From Agroathelia rolfsii (Eukaryota > Basidiomycota > Agaricomycetes > Amylocorticiales > Amylocorticiaceae): a DNA stretch of 64,000 nt. Position 1 is the first letter of the stretch. Each line of letters opens with the position of its first letter. This document shows, in pieces, positions 38,601 through 50,145 of the stretch. The stretch covers positions 1,798,001 to 1,862,000 of the forward strand of contig JABRWF010000007.1 in NCBI GenBank assembly GCA_018343915.1, read 5' to 3'. A program made the translations under genes and the position numbers. Under the pieces are notes generated by a model. That model was not told the origin of the DNA. It saw only the letters and a list, made by a program, of their open reading frames with translations, and did no database searches.

Positions 38601-40033
38601 GTGGTCACTAGACAATCCTCCGTGCCATTCGCTATTGCTATATTCCGCAACAACTCAGCGCATCCAGCGCTCAATACCGCAGGCTGTACTGTATGTGTCT
38701 GATTTGTTGTGTGCATGGTATAAATAACACATTCTTCTGCGGTGTCGGAGATTCGGTTCCACTTTTTTTGCTCCTTCCTTTTACAGTCTTCCAGATGTAG
38801 GGCGGTGGAATCTCGCCCCTGTGACTACGGCCTTGACGTCTTGACGCTCATGTACTCCGAGTCGGGATCATGCCAGTGATCATCGGGCTACTGCATGCAC
38901 ACAGCACCGCATGCTTCCATCTAGATTGTTTGTCACTGTTTCCCTTCTTTCTCTCTCAGAGTTTGCTGGCTGGCGACATGACAAATGCACGATGCTGTAC
39001 TCGTGTCTGAAGTATTATACACGCACGGGCAACTTAACATATCACGATAGCTTACGAGCGTATCATCGCCATCACCCGACAAAGCCCCGATATTGTGCTA
39101 GTGTTACGAGTCCGGGGCTGAGAAATAATAAGAAATCAGAATCAAAGATCCGGTTCGGGAGATGGAATAGGTATGATTCCCGACGATGACTACGAGCGTT
39201 TAACTTGGGCTGTGCGAACTGTCCAACTTTGGAGTACTAATATCGAAGTGTCATATAACAGATGTGATAATAGCAACACCCCACATGAGTAAAGAGTTAT
39301 TCGTAAACTACCAAGGTAGTCACAACACCTATTACATCCAGACCAGATGCTGTCATGATTGCCAAGTGTAGACGCATATATTGTGCAAAAATACTGAAGG
39401 ATAACGTGATAGTACACCAGTTGTATACATTGTAATACAGTTTGAACCTTCAGCTCAAGCCTTTATATTGTTTCAATGGTTCGATAGTCTAGAAAATCTT
39501 TGGATACAATATGATATGGAATAGAGATTCTTGCTAAACTGGCCCCATTACCATGTGTTGCGGCTTATACACCATCAGTGTGTATCAATAGTGGCGTAAA
39601 CTTTACTGCCGCCTGCCATTGGTGTCGGTTTCTGCTATTCTGGCAAATGCGGAGTCTATTCGACTGTATATCTTCTAGTCTAGAGAACTTGGAGTGTGAA
39701 TAGCATGAATATGGAAGATATTGTTTGTGGTATCAATACATGTAATCAAATAATCATAATAGCTAGCCCGGCTAAACTGCGCGTAAAGACTTTCATCGCA
39801 TGCTATAGTCGTCGATACAGAAAGACGGAAATATTGCGACATGCTAAAAGGCTTGGGAACCTACACGACGCTGAGCCTTACAAGGCGTGTGCGAAGTGAC
39901 TTTCCGTGTCACTTACGCAAACGTCCTTCACTATTCAGAGACGTCCATCTGCATTTTGCTGAGAAAATGGATGAAGGGAGGGAAAGAAGTACATGGTGTA
40001 AGGTGTTTGTGTGGATCACGTGTATCGGCGTCA
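35612..40033. other. Gene-poor intergenic region (4.4 kb)
   Basis: I could not build any spliced or unspliced gene here on either strand. Short frames lack family resemblance and do not extend through plausible introns. The sequence is mixed AT-rich with local GC-rich islands (for example 38250-38350). There are no obvious terminal inverted repeats, long direct repeats, or transposase or reverse-transcriptase motifs. It contains the 3' ends of the transporter and exportin genes at its two edges. Confidence 0.4.
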
Positions 40034-43000
40034 TTAGCCCTCAGACTGGACCGGCTTCTCTCCGTGGTGTCCGGCCTTGACAATGGAGGCGCTGTCGTCA
40101 GTGGCAATGGGAGCAGCTACTAGAGTGATCTCGTGCGAGTCGACGAGGAATTCTCGGAATGTGGCTTCGAATTGCTTGAGATCGTTCCGATGAGCCTGCA
40201 GGTCCTGCAACAATCGCTCCACTCGTGTTCTATCAAAAGAAAAAGGAAAAATGAATATGACCTTTCTTTTCATAGTCGTTTATGACGACCAGGATGACGA
40301 CGGTAGCCCGTCTGTGCTTCATCGCGAGCAACAAGAGGAATGGAACACACCGTTGCATGAAAGGCATGACGTTCATAATCATGGCGACGGAATATCGTTG
40401 CAAATACTCCACATTCGTTGTTGTTTCTTTCTGCCTGCTAGTGCCGGGGAAGAGTCGACCAGGAAGGGCATTTACAGCCTGGAATGAACGTGCCAGCAAC
40501 GAGATCTGAAGTGTGAATGTACTGCTGAAGTCCTCGTCACATAGGACGGAAAGTGTGTCTGAAATATAGATGTCAAAGTACATCTCCCAAAATTTAGCTG
40601 TGAACTCCCGGTTCTGACTCGAAATATGGTCAAGGAGTTCTAAAGCCACTGGTTAATAAACATCGATAGAGAAGGTACCCAAGGGCGAGTAAGTATTGAA
40701 TTTAGTATAGGCTTATATTATAGTAACTCACAATTAAAACTGTGTTCAGTGACCTCTCGCATGGGCGTCCTCATCCCCCAAGATATCGTCCTCATAAGAA
40801 GCTGGAATTGATCCTGAGTCAAATGTATCAATGCTGAAGAAGGGAAGTTGTATATCAGGGGTAAAAGTCGACTTGGCCAAGGTAGACATACATTTATTGC
40901 AGAACAAATTAATCACTCGCAAGATATCATACAGCCAGATACGATGCTCTGGATAGGAGCTTGTATCTTCACAGATCATGTTCACTGTTGGGACAACAAA
41001 GGACATGAATATCTCTGGCACGTGCGAAGAGAGTGCCTCCTGTAACAAGAATGTCTGAGCTTGGTGCAACGCTAGTGAGTGCCATGAAGCCTACTTTTAG
41101 TCTGGCCGACACAGCGCCCAATGCGCGAAGCACGTTCGCCTCTCTGAAGCTCGGGGTACTTCCAGCATAATCAAGCGACAGTGTATTAAGAAGTGGAGGC
41201 AAGAAGATTGTGTTTAACGATGCAACATCGTCGCACTCGATAAACATCACCTCAACCAGCTTCAGAATCTCCACTTTTACACCCCGCAGGCGCAACATAC
41301 GTCTCATCCTTTCCTCCGTCGGCTGAGGCCCTTGACGTGCCGTGGCTTTCATCGCTTCTAATGCGGATTTGTAGAGGCCTAGCATATCAAGATAGATGCG
41401 GCCAATCTGTGGCAGGAATGCATTTCCAAATGCTCTACATACGGCTACGTTCAGGCGAAAACAACGGGCAATCGCAGTGATAGCCTCATTTGTCTGGAAT
41501 AATTTTCCCGCTTCTCCAGCCTGGGTCATGAGAGTATCCCACTAGATTGTAGATTCTTTGTTTAGCAATAAGATAATGAGATTTTGTACAACCAAATAGC
41601 TTACGGTACTGTTCGGACCGGCCATTAGCCTTTCCAGATCTTTTTGTAACTCTGCCTGGTTTTGCCGGGCTATAATTAATCTACCAAGCGCCTCATAAAC
41701 GCGTTCCGCCTTCGTAACACATTCATCAGTTAATTTTGATCTATACGCAAGGGTGGGGAAGACCAACCTGGGACGTTGATGTTTTCTCGAAATTTATTTC
41801 AAACTGCGTGTACAAAATTTGCAATATAATAGGCTGTTTGACCACAGGTAATGACGAGGTACATGCAGTACAGCAGCTGCGTGAAATCTTCACAAATGTA
41901 TCACAGGCCAAGTCGCGGACACCTATCAGGAAGAGAAAGGGGATTTGCGGTATCAGTCAGCTTGAAATGGGAAGAAACAGCACGGCACTTACTAGAATCA
42001 GTCGACCGCATGAACTCGAGGCATTTGAGTACAACATTTTGGAGAAATTCGGTGTGAGCGTTGAGAAAACGTGGATATTGTCCGACAATATAGAGAATAC
42101 AAGTGGCGATAACGACGCTTCGACGAGTCCCTTTCTTAGCTTGAAACAAAGCCAACAGATCCTTGAGAACATTGAATACCAGATGCGTCTCGATCTCTTG
42201 ATCTGGAGGTCGAGTTACTAAAAAAGGAAGATACAAAGCCCTGACGAACAATGACTGACTCATCGCCCCAGCAATTGCTCCAATAGCCCAACAAATCGAA
42301 CGGCAATTATTTGGACTAAATTCACTTCCATCGACTTGTTTGGCGATTTTCTCCAGTAAAATATCTTCCATGTCATCCACGTCAAGTTGCGTTAATATTA
42401 TCAATAACTCCCTCAAGTTCCTGTATAGTATAGCACCATCGCCGTCTTGAATGGTATCATGTACAAGTTCATCATTCTCGTTGTACATGGTCACAGTCTG
42501 CCAATCTAGAGTTAATAATAATAATAAAAGTGAAATATAATGCAGCAGCTAACCTCTTCCGGTATTACCATTCTTTCGGTCAGGAGTACACGTAAATTTG
42601 TGAGGATGACCGCATACATTGCGTTGCGAGTTGCGTTAGCAGGATTTCCTTCTACTGGCCGTGTTTCTTGCCTACTACCGCTCATACTCAGGCCAGGAAC
42701 CAACCCGTCGGGGGCAAGAGGCGCATTCAATACTTCTTGGTAAAGCCCTCTACCCAGTCTTAGCCAATAAGTAATGCATAATTTGAAGATATCCTGCTCC
42801 GGAATAGCCGTAAACTTGAGGAGCCACGCGTGCGCGTGCTCTAGCCAGTAGAGATCGTCAGATGTCTCAAGGTGTGTACCATGCAATGTAAGGTAATTGA
42901 CCAACAGTCGTGCGCAATTGGCAGCGTACATTTGACTGTCAAGACGCTTCGCATTGACATAATGCTAGTGTGATGATCGTGAATATTCATAAATCATCAT

Positions 43001-44302
43001 ATTGAACCCAGGTTACCTGAGCAAGATTGATGTCAGGTGACAGAGTACGATCCAAGGAGGACAAAAATAGTTGGACAAGATGAGTTAGCTTGACATCATG
43101 CTCATGAACGCCGGGCTCCAAATACACGATTTCTGCGAGACACGCGGTTGTGAGGGTCCTAAACGTACGCACTTCGAGGAACTTCATTATTTGCTAGTTA
43201 GATAAACTCTCGGTAGTATGAAATATCAAAGTCATAACATACCCGTTGAAGTAATACGTCAATTAAGCTAGATTCAAAAATATAATCTGAAGAACAGTTG
43301 TTGTGGGATGACTTTTCGGATTATTGACAGACTCACTAATTGGAACCCAGCTAAGGAGTGTATACAACGTCTCAAGCGTTCGTAACCCCAAGCTTTCCTC
43401 CTGCGATTTCTCCAAAACATGAATAATCAATTCGAACACTTCAGGGAAATCCGCTAGGAGCTGCTCCTTCATTTTATTAATCCTTGCAGCCGGGATGCGC
43501 CCCGAAGAAAAGTCAAAAATGTCTTGGAATAGTGTACGGAGAAACACCATAGCATTTTCACACATGCTGGACTTAATTCGCGCATAGGAAAGCAACTCCG
43601 GGATGAGATTCGGCCAGTTGTGCGGCCAATCCTGTTTTACAATCTAGTGTGATATCATTGTCAGCAGAGATCTTAATCCACGGGTCGTTTATGCGAACAC
43701 ACTTCAGTGAGGGCAGTGTTGATTTTGCTCGCCAAGAAGTTCTCTTCGCGAAGTTTGGCATGGTCAGAAGCAACTTGCTTCATAGCTTTGATCAAAAAGC
43801 TACGAATACCTGAGCAATTTAAAATATAGTATGACGTACGTAAAGATAAAATAAAATGACAATACCTCTTCTTTGTCCATCTGGCATAGTTTTCCATCGG
43901 GTGGCAATCAAGATAGCGAGGACTTGCATGGCAATGAACTATATTCGTTTTAAGAAAGGAAACACTTTTGTTTCTCAAGCAGATGTCGCACCTTTGACTC
44001 AGGGATTGAAGACTTTTCAAATATATCCGGCACTCTTAACCATGCATCCACATGATCTTGAAATAGCGAAAGAAGTTGTTGTGCCTCTTGTTGCTGCTTA
44101 AGATATTAGGTAATGCAAAGTCTGAAAATACAGGCGAGCATGCCTTGCATCCGGTCTCATTGAAGACGGCTCTGACCGTTTCATCAAATAGATTCACGTC
44201 GAAGTTGGTGGCGTTGAAATCAAGTAACGGATGGACCGGTGACTGCGATGGCGCCTCCTGACCCAGAGCCGCATCATGACCTACACCAGCTGGTTGGTTC
44301 AT
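40034..44302 (-). CDS. Divergent exportin-1 (CRM1/XPO1) family karyopherin
   Basis: Exportin-1 is a HEAT-repeat receptor that carries NES cargo out of the nucleus with RanGTP. Sixteen minus-strand exons stay in frame and give 1107 residues: 44302-44144, 44096-43992, 43938-43866, 43809-43703, 43643-43337, 43286-43243, 43193-43017, 42964-42554, 42497-41993, 41922-41814, 41740-41605, 41541-41095, 41039-40892, 40833-40732, 40648-40351 and 40229-40034. XPO1 landmarks are FDVNLFDETVRAVF, KQDWPHNWPNLIPEL, NYIFESSLIDVLLQR, ICWAIGAIAGAM, LYIVGQYPRFLNAH, VRDLACDTFVKIS, LPQIGRIYLDMLGLY, SYPEHRIWLYDILR and ISWGMRTPMREVTE. Divergence is strong: Phe579 replaces the leptomycin-reactive Cys, and the normally invariant RGKDNKA reads KGTRRSV. 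The acidic family C-terminus is absent. Exon 1 uses an apparent GC donor. The exon 10/11 junction is the least sure. Confidence 0.85.
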
Positions 44303-44531
44303 ACGAGATCCTCCGGTATATTCGTCTAGCTGTAACGAGGCAAGGACATGCGTGTGGCGGGAAACAACATTAAATCCAACAAAGCAGATGTAAAGAAGTA
44401 TTCGTATCTGGCCCCTTTGGGCCGGACTCAGACATTCACCATCAATCACAACACAGTCAATCGCCAAACGCGTCGGACAATAGGGCCAGCGGAAGCAATC
44501 GCGGTCATGTGATTTTAATTAACCTATCTAT

Positions 44532-46198
44532 CTATTCATCATCGCTGTCCTCTTCGCAACTATCATTAGAGTCTATTGCAAGCGCAGCATCTTCCAGACT
44601 CTTGAGATCCCAGCCAATATCGTTCTTTGTGATTGTTGAGTTGGAAACAGCAGCAGATAAAGATTGAAGCAAATCGTCGCTATAAACAGGTGTATTCGTC
44701 AATGAGGCGATACATAGTGAAGAATAAAAATCTTACGATGCATTAGCCTGAATCCAGGTGCAAAAGTCATCGATCCATATTTTACTGTAGACATAATAGA
44801 CCTCATGATGATCCAGAATATCCTTCATGCCCAGTAGACAACGCGCGACGAGCCGCTTTCCTTGACCTAGGATTTGCGCAACATCCCGTCGGCAGCGTTC
44901 TGCTAGAGCCCATGATCGGTATAATGGGAAACTGAAGGATCGTCGATAAGAGGTGGCAAGCGTTGCGTTAATCTCCGCAGTTGTGAATGTCAAAGCCGAC
45001 GAAGAGTATTTGTTTAGCTCATGGTAAGGTGCTGGGTCCAGCGCACTAAAGGCAGGTGTCAGAGAGCATAGGGTCCATGCGCTCTCTGGTGTAGGATCAC
45101 ACTGTGTTGTGCGTGTTTCGTAAGCATAAGAGAAAAGGAGGGTGAGTAATGTGAGATATAAATAATGCGTTTGCGTAGGCGTTGCCAGATCTGAAGAGTG
45201 ATTAGTGACGGGCCAACTGCAATGAAAAGTTACCAACATTCTTTGCGGGGCAATCCTAACATCGCTTCTTTTTCTTTTTCCGTGTATACAAACTCTTCAG
45301 CATTCCCTAGATAAGGTACTTTCCAATGCATGAGCTCTTGTATCATTTCATCATCCGCATAGTCCGCCCTTGATGAACGTGATTAATGCTCAATCGTCTA
45401 GCAGACCTGGAATGAACACGCATACATGTAGTATTCTTCATCCCATTTGGCTTCCTCGTGCTTGAGTCTCAGCTGCCTTCGATATTCTGGAGATGAGGTC
45501 TCAGCCTCGGCACCGAGTTCATTAATTTCATTTTCGGTATGCGTGACATGAGTAAAGTATCCGGAATATGCGTCTAAGAAACCGTAGAATTTGTGGACTG
45601 CGGTATTCAAAGATGACGGAGGTCCGGGAACCTCTTGCTTGATCTGCCAATCGTTTTCGGCCGCTAAGGAAAATCGTTTCAACTCTGAAGAAAGTTAACC
45701 TAAGAGACACCCTCACCTTCCAGTATATCTGAATCTTCCAGGCCTAGATTTTCAACGCCATCTGTTATCGTACTTGTCTCATCCTGTATGCTATGATCTT
45801 CCTGCCCAATAACTTCGATGGTTGGCGCAACCTCTGTCTTTCTAGGGGCAAGGAGTTTGGCCAACAGATCCAGATCTCTAAACTCTTGTCCCGGCACTTC
45901 CTTGGTGAGGGTAACAGTCAAGTAGCCTGATTTACCGTCATATTTTGCTGATGATTCATCATCTTCGAGTAGGTTGTGAGAGAAGTTGAGTCGGAGATAA
46001 TATGGATTGACATTGAGCGTAAATAGTGTTTCGTCGACATTGATCTCGACTTCTGCAGCCTACTAATTTTTTTCGCGTTGAAAGAAGATCGAAAAACGCA
46101 CAGACGAATAGTTGCGGACGTACACGAATAGCAGGACAGTAGACTGATATTATGACTGATTTTTCGTTTTGACTACAGCTGAAACGGGGTGTAATCAT
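44532..46198 (-). CDS. SHQ1: H/ACA snoRNP assembly factor Shq1
   Basis: Shq1 is the chaperone that holds the pseudouridine synthase Cbf5 (dyskerin) before H/ACA snoRNP assembly. Minus-strand exons are 46198-46124, 46059-45717, 45684-45426, 45368-45238, 45190-44737 and 44679-44532, giving 469 residues. The N-terminal CS (p23-like) domain starts MITPRFSCSQ and includes VYCPAIR, FTLNVNPYYLRLNF and YDGKSGYLTVTLTKE. The Shq1-specific helical domain has VHKFYGFLDAYSGYF, KWDEEYYMADYADDE, LFSYAYETRTTQCDPTPESAW, the basic-aromatic SFSFPLYRSWALAERC and GMKDILDHHEVYYVYSKIWI. It ends in an acidic tail (SCEEDSDDE). It lies 229 bp downstream of exportin on the same strand. Its promoter side carries the inverted-repeat element. 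Confidence 0.93.
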
Positions 46199-46294
46199 CT
46201 TGAGGGACAAGTTGCAAGTGGTGATGATGAGCTCACAACAGACGGACTCCGGAACAATCCCGGAGAAGGCTGTGTTACTGCAACGGTTGGACTA

Positions 46295-47115
46295 CAGTCG
46301 AACCCCTGATAGTTCATAGTGATCGGTAGTGTCAAGACATTCATACAGATTAAGAGGGGAACTCTACATTTATGCTTCTGGTGTTGGTTCTTGGAGCTTC
46401 ACAAATACAGCCTTCAATCCATGTCCCTACCTACAACTCACTCACCACCGATGCACAGCCAACACGATAGCTATAAATGGTAAGGGATATTTGATGATCT
46501 TAGACTCACCTTATTTGGCATTTCGTAATGTCGGGCCTGGCTTTAGGCAAAAAATGAAATCTTTTCCAAATAAGACTATAGATTAGGAGGGGTCGGAGGT
46601 AAATAGGGAATTATGCGTTATGCACCAGTTTTCCCTGTATGTATACGAATTCCGTAGTGCCATGACACTATAGGGTAGGGGGGGGGGGGGTTAAGGGCAG
46701 ACAGGGGTACAGTCGACCCCCTCTAAAGACATAGCTTTGGCAATGCATAATCTCTCATAAATCGTCAACTCTTGGCGTCACCAGGTTGGTATGCGGGGGG
46801 AAGGAGCGCAAAAGGCATAAAATTCATTTACGCCCGACGCTCTAATAATGCATTTTCATATAAGGAGATATCCCGTGTGTTAGTAGATCGGTAATGCCAT
46901 ATCCTACCATATAGGGTGTGCCGGTGAAACCGGCTGTCCGATCCCTTGCTTATAGAGACTGGTGATTGCACCACTATGGCGGGCAAAACTCTTCCAGTAG
47001 ACATTCGGAAGCCCTATCAGGGCACACTCCCTCAAAAAGTGCATATTATCTTGGCGTCATCAATCAGCATACCTTTAGAGGAAATCGACTGTATGGACTA
47101 TCAGGGGTTCGACTG
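46295..47115. mobile_element. 821-bp non-autonomous TIR element with TA flanks (outer)
   Basis: The ends are perfect inverted repeats of 19 bp: CAGTCGAACCCCTGATAGT at 46295-46313 and its reverse complement at 47097-47115; similarity continues about 5 bp further with one mismatch. Both ends are flanked by TA (46293-46294 and 47116-47117), the target duplication of Tc1/mariner/pogo-type transposons. No transposase frame is present inside, so it is a MITE-like derivative. It contains a G13 tract (46678-46690). It lies wholly within the divergent SHQ1/TRP2 promoter and ends 200 bp before the TRP2 start codon. Confidence 0.85.
46710..47091. mobile_element. 382-bp inner TIR element nested in the outer one
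   Basis: A second inverted pair starts CAGTCGACCCCCTCTAAAG (46710-46728) and ends with the reverse complement of CAGTCGATTTCCTCTAAAG (47073-47091), 16 of 19 matching. It too has TA on both sides (46708-46709, 47092-47093). The first seven bases CAGTCGA equal those of the outer repeats, so the two belong to related families. Its right end is only 24 bp inside the outer right end. The three mismatches are C versus T and adjacent. Confidence 0.7.
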
Positions 47116-47315
47116 TATTGTCCCATTTTGCCTAGCTTACAAAGGTCTTAACAACCCCTGTTTCTGGGAACATGTTACCCCACTGGCAGCTCAGCCAGAT
47201 TATTCCATGAGTATCGGTCACATCCGTTACAGTTACTTGGCAGTTACACATCTCTTCTCGGAGCCCCAGCCAGTCGAGTCGTTCCACCAACATTGACACT
47301 CGTTCCTAGTCCACC

Positions 47316-49131
47316 ATGGATCCACAAGTACGTGATTCATCTCGAGAAGATTTCAAGTAAACTAAGCTAGATGAAATCATAGAGTTTGCAGGCATTTCCG
47401 CCTCTGGAAACCATCCAGAAATTGATCTTGGATGAAAAAAGAGGGAATTGTGTCCCCATCTTCGTCGAGCTCCCTGCAGATCTCATCACGCCAGTTATGG
47501 CTTACTTACGCATAGCCAAACACTCCAAATACAGCTTTCTGCTCGAGTCTGTCATTGCGGGTGAAAATCTTGCTCGATATAGTTTCATAGGCGCAGGTGC
47601 ACCTTCTACTTATTTTGATTACTCAAGTTCATCACTGGTATTAATATATTAATAGACCCTTTGAAGGTCTTGAAGACTGGTCCTGAAGAAGAAATAACTG
47701 GCGACCCTATGACGGTTCTGCAAAGGGAACTTTCGACACATCAATATGTCAAAATACCCGAAGTGCCCACCTTCACTGGCGGTGCCATTGGTTATGTCGC
47801 GTTCGACTGTATTCATCACTTCGAGCCAAAGACTACTCGGTATCTGCCAGATAACATTGGGATCCCTGAAACAGTATTCATGCTCGTTGATACACTCCTC
47901 GTTTACGATCATCTATTCCAAAATATCAAGGTCGTCTCCCACGTATTCTGCCCAAATCAAACATCTGCAGACAACTTGTCGTTCATCTACTCTACTGCTG
48001 TATCTAAAGCGAGACGGCTGGCGAAGACACTCCTTTCATCTGTCACACCCGAGATACAGCAGCCACCGATCGTTCTCGGAGCAGACTCGGTGTCTGATGT
48101 AGGCAAAGAAGGATACGAAGGCTTCGTTACGACTCTGAAGAAACATATCGTTGCCGGGGATATCATACAAGCAGTCCCATCTCAGAGATTGACCCGCAAA
48201 ACAACATTACATCCGTTCAACGCATACAGGCACTTGCGCCAGATTAACCCCAGCCCATATATGTTCTACCTTGACTGCGGCGATATCCAGATCGTGGGAG
48301 CCAGTCCCGAGACCCTATGTAAGGTGGAGTCAAATAAGGTGTACAACCATGCCATTGCCGGAACGACAAAAAGGGGTAAAACGCCAGAAGGTGTGTGCGA
48401 ATATATCTCCGCTACCATATAATTTTCTAATTTGATGGAACTTAATTCAAGAGGACTACCAGCTGGGACAGGCACTGCTCAACTCCGAAAAGGATCGAGC
48501 AGAGCACATTATGTTGGTCGATCTGGCACGCAACGATGTAAATAGGGTCTGCCGGCCAGAAACCGTCAAAGTAGACCAGCTCATGCAGCTTGAGAAGTTT
48601 AGCCACGTTATTCACATAACATCGCAAGTTACAGGTATCTTGCGTGACGGAATGACACGGTATGTATAGCAGATTGCCTATCGGAGGGAAACTGTGTTCA
48701 TTGACTTCATTTGTAGATTTGATGCGTTCAGGTCAATATTCCCCGCTGGGACAGTGTCTGGTGCGCCTAAAATTAAGGCCATTGAGATCATCCAGGGGCT
48801 AGAGAATCAACGTCGAGGAGTATATGCTGGCGCTGTCGGCCGATTTGATTTCGCTAATGATGAAATGGACACCTGCATTGCAATTCGAACGATGGTCTTC
48901 AAGGATGGTACAGTATATCTGCAGTCCGGAGGTGGGATCGTGTACGACAGTGTAGAAGAGGATGAATACATCGAGACACTTAACAAGCTGAAAGGCAACG
49001 AAAAGGCGTTGGATGCTGCAGAAAGTGAGTTTCATAGCGTGTTTCTGAATACCAGATCACTAACGTCTGTGTATGCGAATACAGAATACTGGTACGAAAT
49101 TCAGCAGGGAGCAAAACGATCGGAGAAGTGA
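47316..49131 (+). CDS. TRP2: Anthranilate synthase component I
   Basis: This is the first committed step of tryptophan synthesis: chorismate plus an amino group gives anthranilate and pyruvate, with glutamine amidotransferase supplied by a separate subunit. Exons are 47316-47327, 47383-47596, 47656-48390, 48452-48659, 48717-49024 and 49085-49131, giving 507 residues, as in yeast Trp2. The first exon codes only four residues (MDPQ). FLLESV is the LLES tryptophan-binding motif near the N-terminus, implying feedback control. The chorismate-binding domain includes [72 protein letters not shown] and [12 protein letters not shown]. The gene ends 33 bp from the convergent mt-uS2 stop, so their 3' UTRs must overlap. 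A TIR element sits upstream. Confidence 0.96.
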
Positions 49132-49164
49132 CAAATAGGATTATATATCATTAGTAGCTGTGTA

Positions 49165-50145
49165 TTATAGCATTTCTATATTGCGTTCCAAAACCTGGAA
49201 TTTCTCTCCTTGTCGCTGGCTGGCATCGATACCCTCACGTTCCAGTTCCATCTGTTCGCGAAGTGCTACACCTTCTCTGCCAGCAATGCTGAGCATACCA
49301 GCAATGAGTTCTGCTGTCCGCGTGCTTTCGTCGTTGGCCGGAATTGGGTACATAACGATGCGTGGGTCGACGTTAGAATCGACAATGCCCATGGTAGGTA
49401 CGTGCTCAATGGCGCATTCACGAATGGCGGGCATGTTTGCCAGAGGATTGAGGAACACAGCCAGGTCTGGAATGATGGCTTGTGTTCGTGTAGACTCGAG
49501 ACCAAACACCTGCATTTTGTTCGTTAAAGTACCAGGAAGCCAGCGCTCTCCAACATGGAAGCCCTGGTCGCCCATACGCTCGGCCGCCTTTTGCACAACC
49601 TTTCGCAAGTCTGGGCGTGTGCCAACAAAAACGACGTTACCATCGCGTGCAGCAATTGCCCGTAGAACATTGGCAGCACGTCGTAGGAGTGGTAGTGTTT
49701 GGTCAAGATCTATCATAGTAGTGCCGGCACGAACACCATATGCATAGGGCATGAAGTTGGGGTTCATGAGAGAGGCATTATGTCCGAAGTGTGCCCCTGC
49801 CGCAACCAATGCAGACAGCGTAGCTTGCGAAGGCTTTGGCGGTCGGTGAAGAGAGTGGTGCGGCTGGAAGGTGTTTTTGCGGTTCTGAGTAGAGCCCAAC
49901 GTATCGAAATGTTCAACTGTAGCTGTTTCAGTCTTGGTCTATAGTGGAATGTGTTTGACTGACTGACCCAAGGTCTTTTGAGCATGCCTACGCGACTGGA
50001 ACTCTGTCCATTCACTTAGTGACTCCAGAGACTCCTCTTGCTGACCACTGAAGGAGGAGACCTTTCTGAGAGGTGTAGCAGCTGATTTGCCAGCTACTGA
50101 TGTTTTTGTCGCCCGCTTACAGGCATTTCTAGAGGCAGCGAACAT
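49165..50145 (-). CDS. MRP4: Mitochondrial small-subunit ribosomal protein uS2m
   Basis: This is the mitochondrial homologue of bacterial ribosomal protein S2 (yeast Mrp4). Minus-strand exons are 50145-49960 and 49938-49165, giving 319 residues. The only intron is very short as modelled (21 nt): the second exon frame opens at 49938, but a phase-compatible donor nearby forces this length. A true splice using other sites, or read-through, is possible, so the region 49938-49968 is uncertain. The N-terminus (MFAASRNACKRATKTS) is basic and acid-poor, like a mitochondrial presequence. The S2 domain has ALVAAGAHFGHNASLMNPNF, GTTMIDLDQTLPLLRRAA, VFVGTRPDLRKVVQ, HVGERWLPGTLTN, PDLAVFLNP and PTMGIVDSNVDPR followed by YPIPANDES. 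It shares a 172-bp promoter with SSB. Confidence 0.9.

Noticed and set aside
39475..39500. GGTTCGA sequence resembling a tRNA B box
   Set aside because: No matching A box, acceptor stem or cloverleaf around it.
46329..46586. 85-codon plus-strand frame inside the TIR element as a transposase remnant
   Set aside because: No DDE-type motifs or helix-turn-helix pattern; too short and not extended by splicing.
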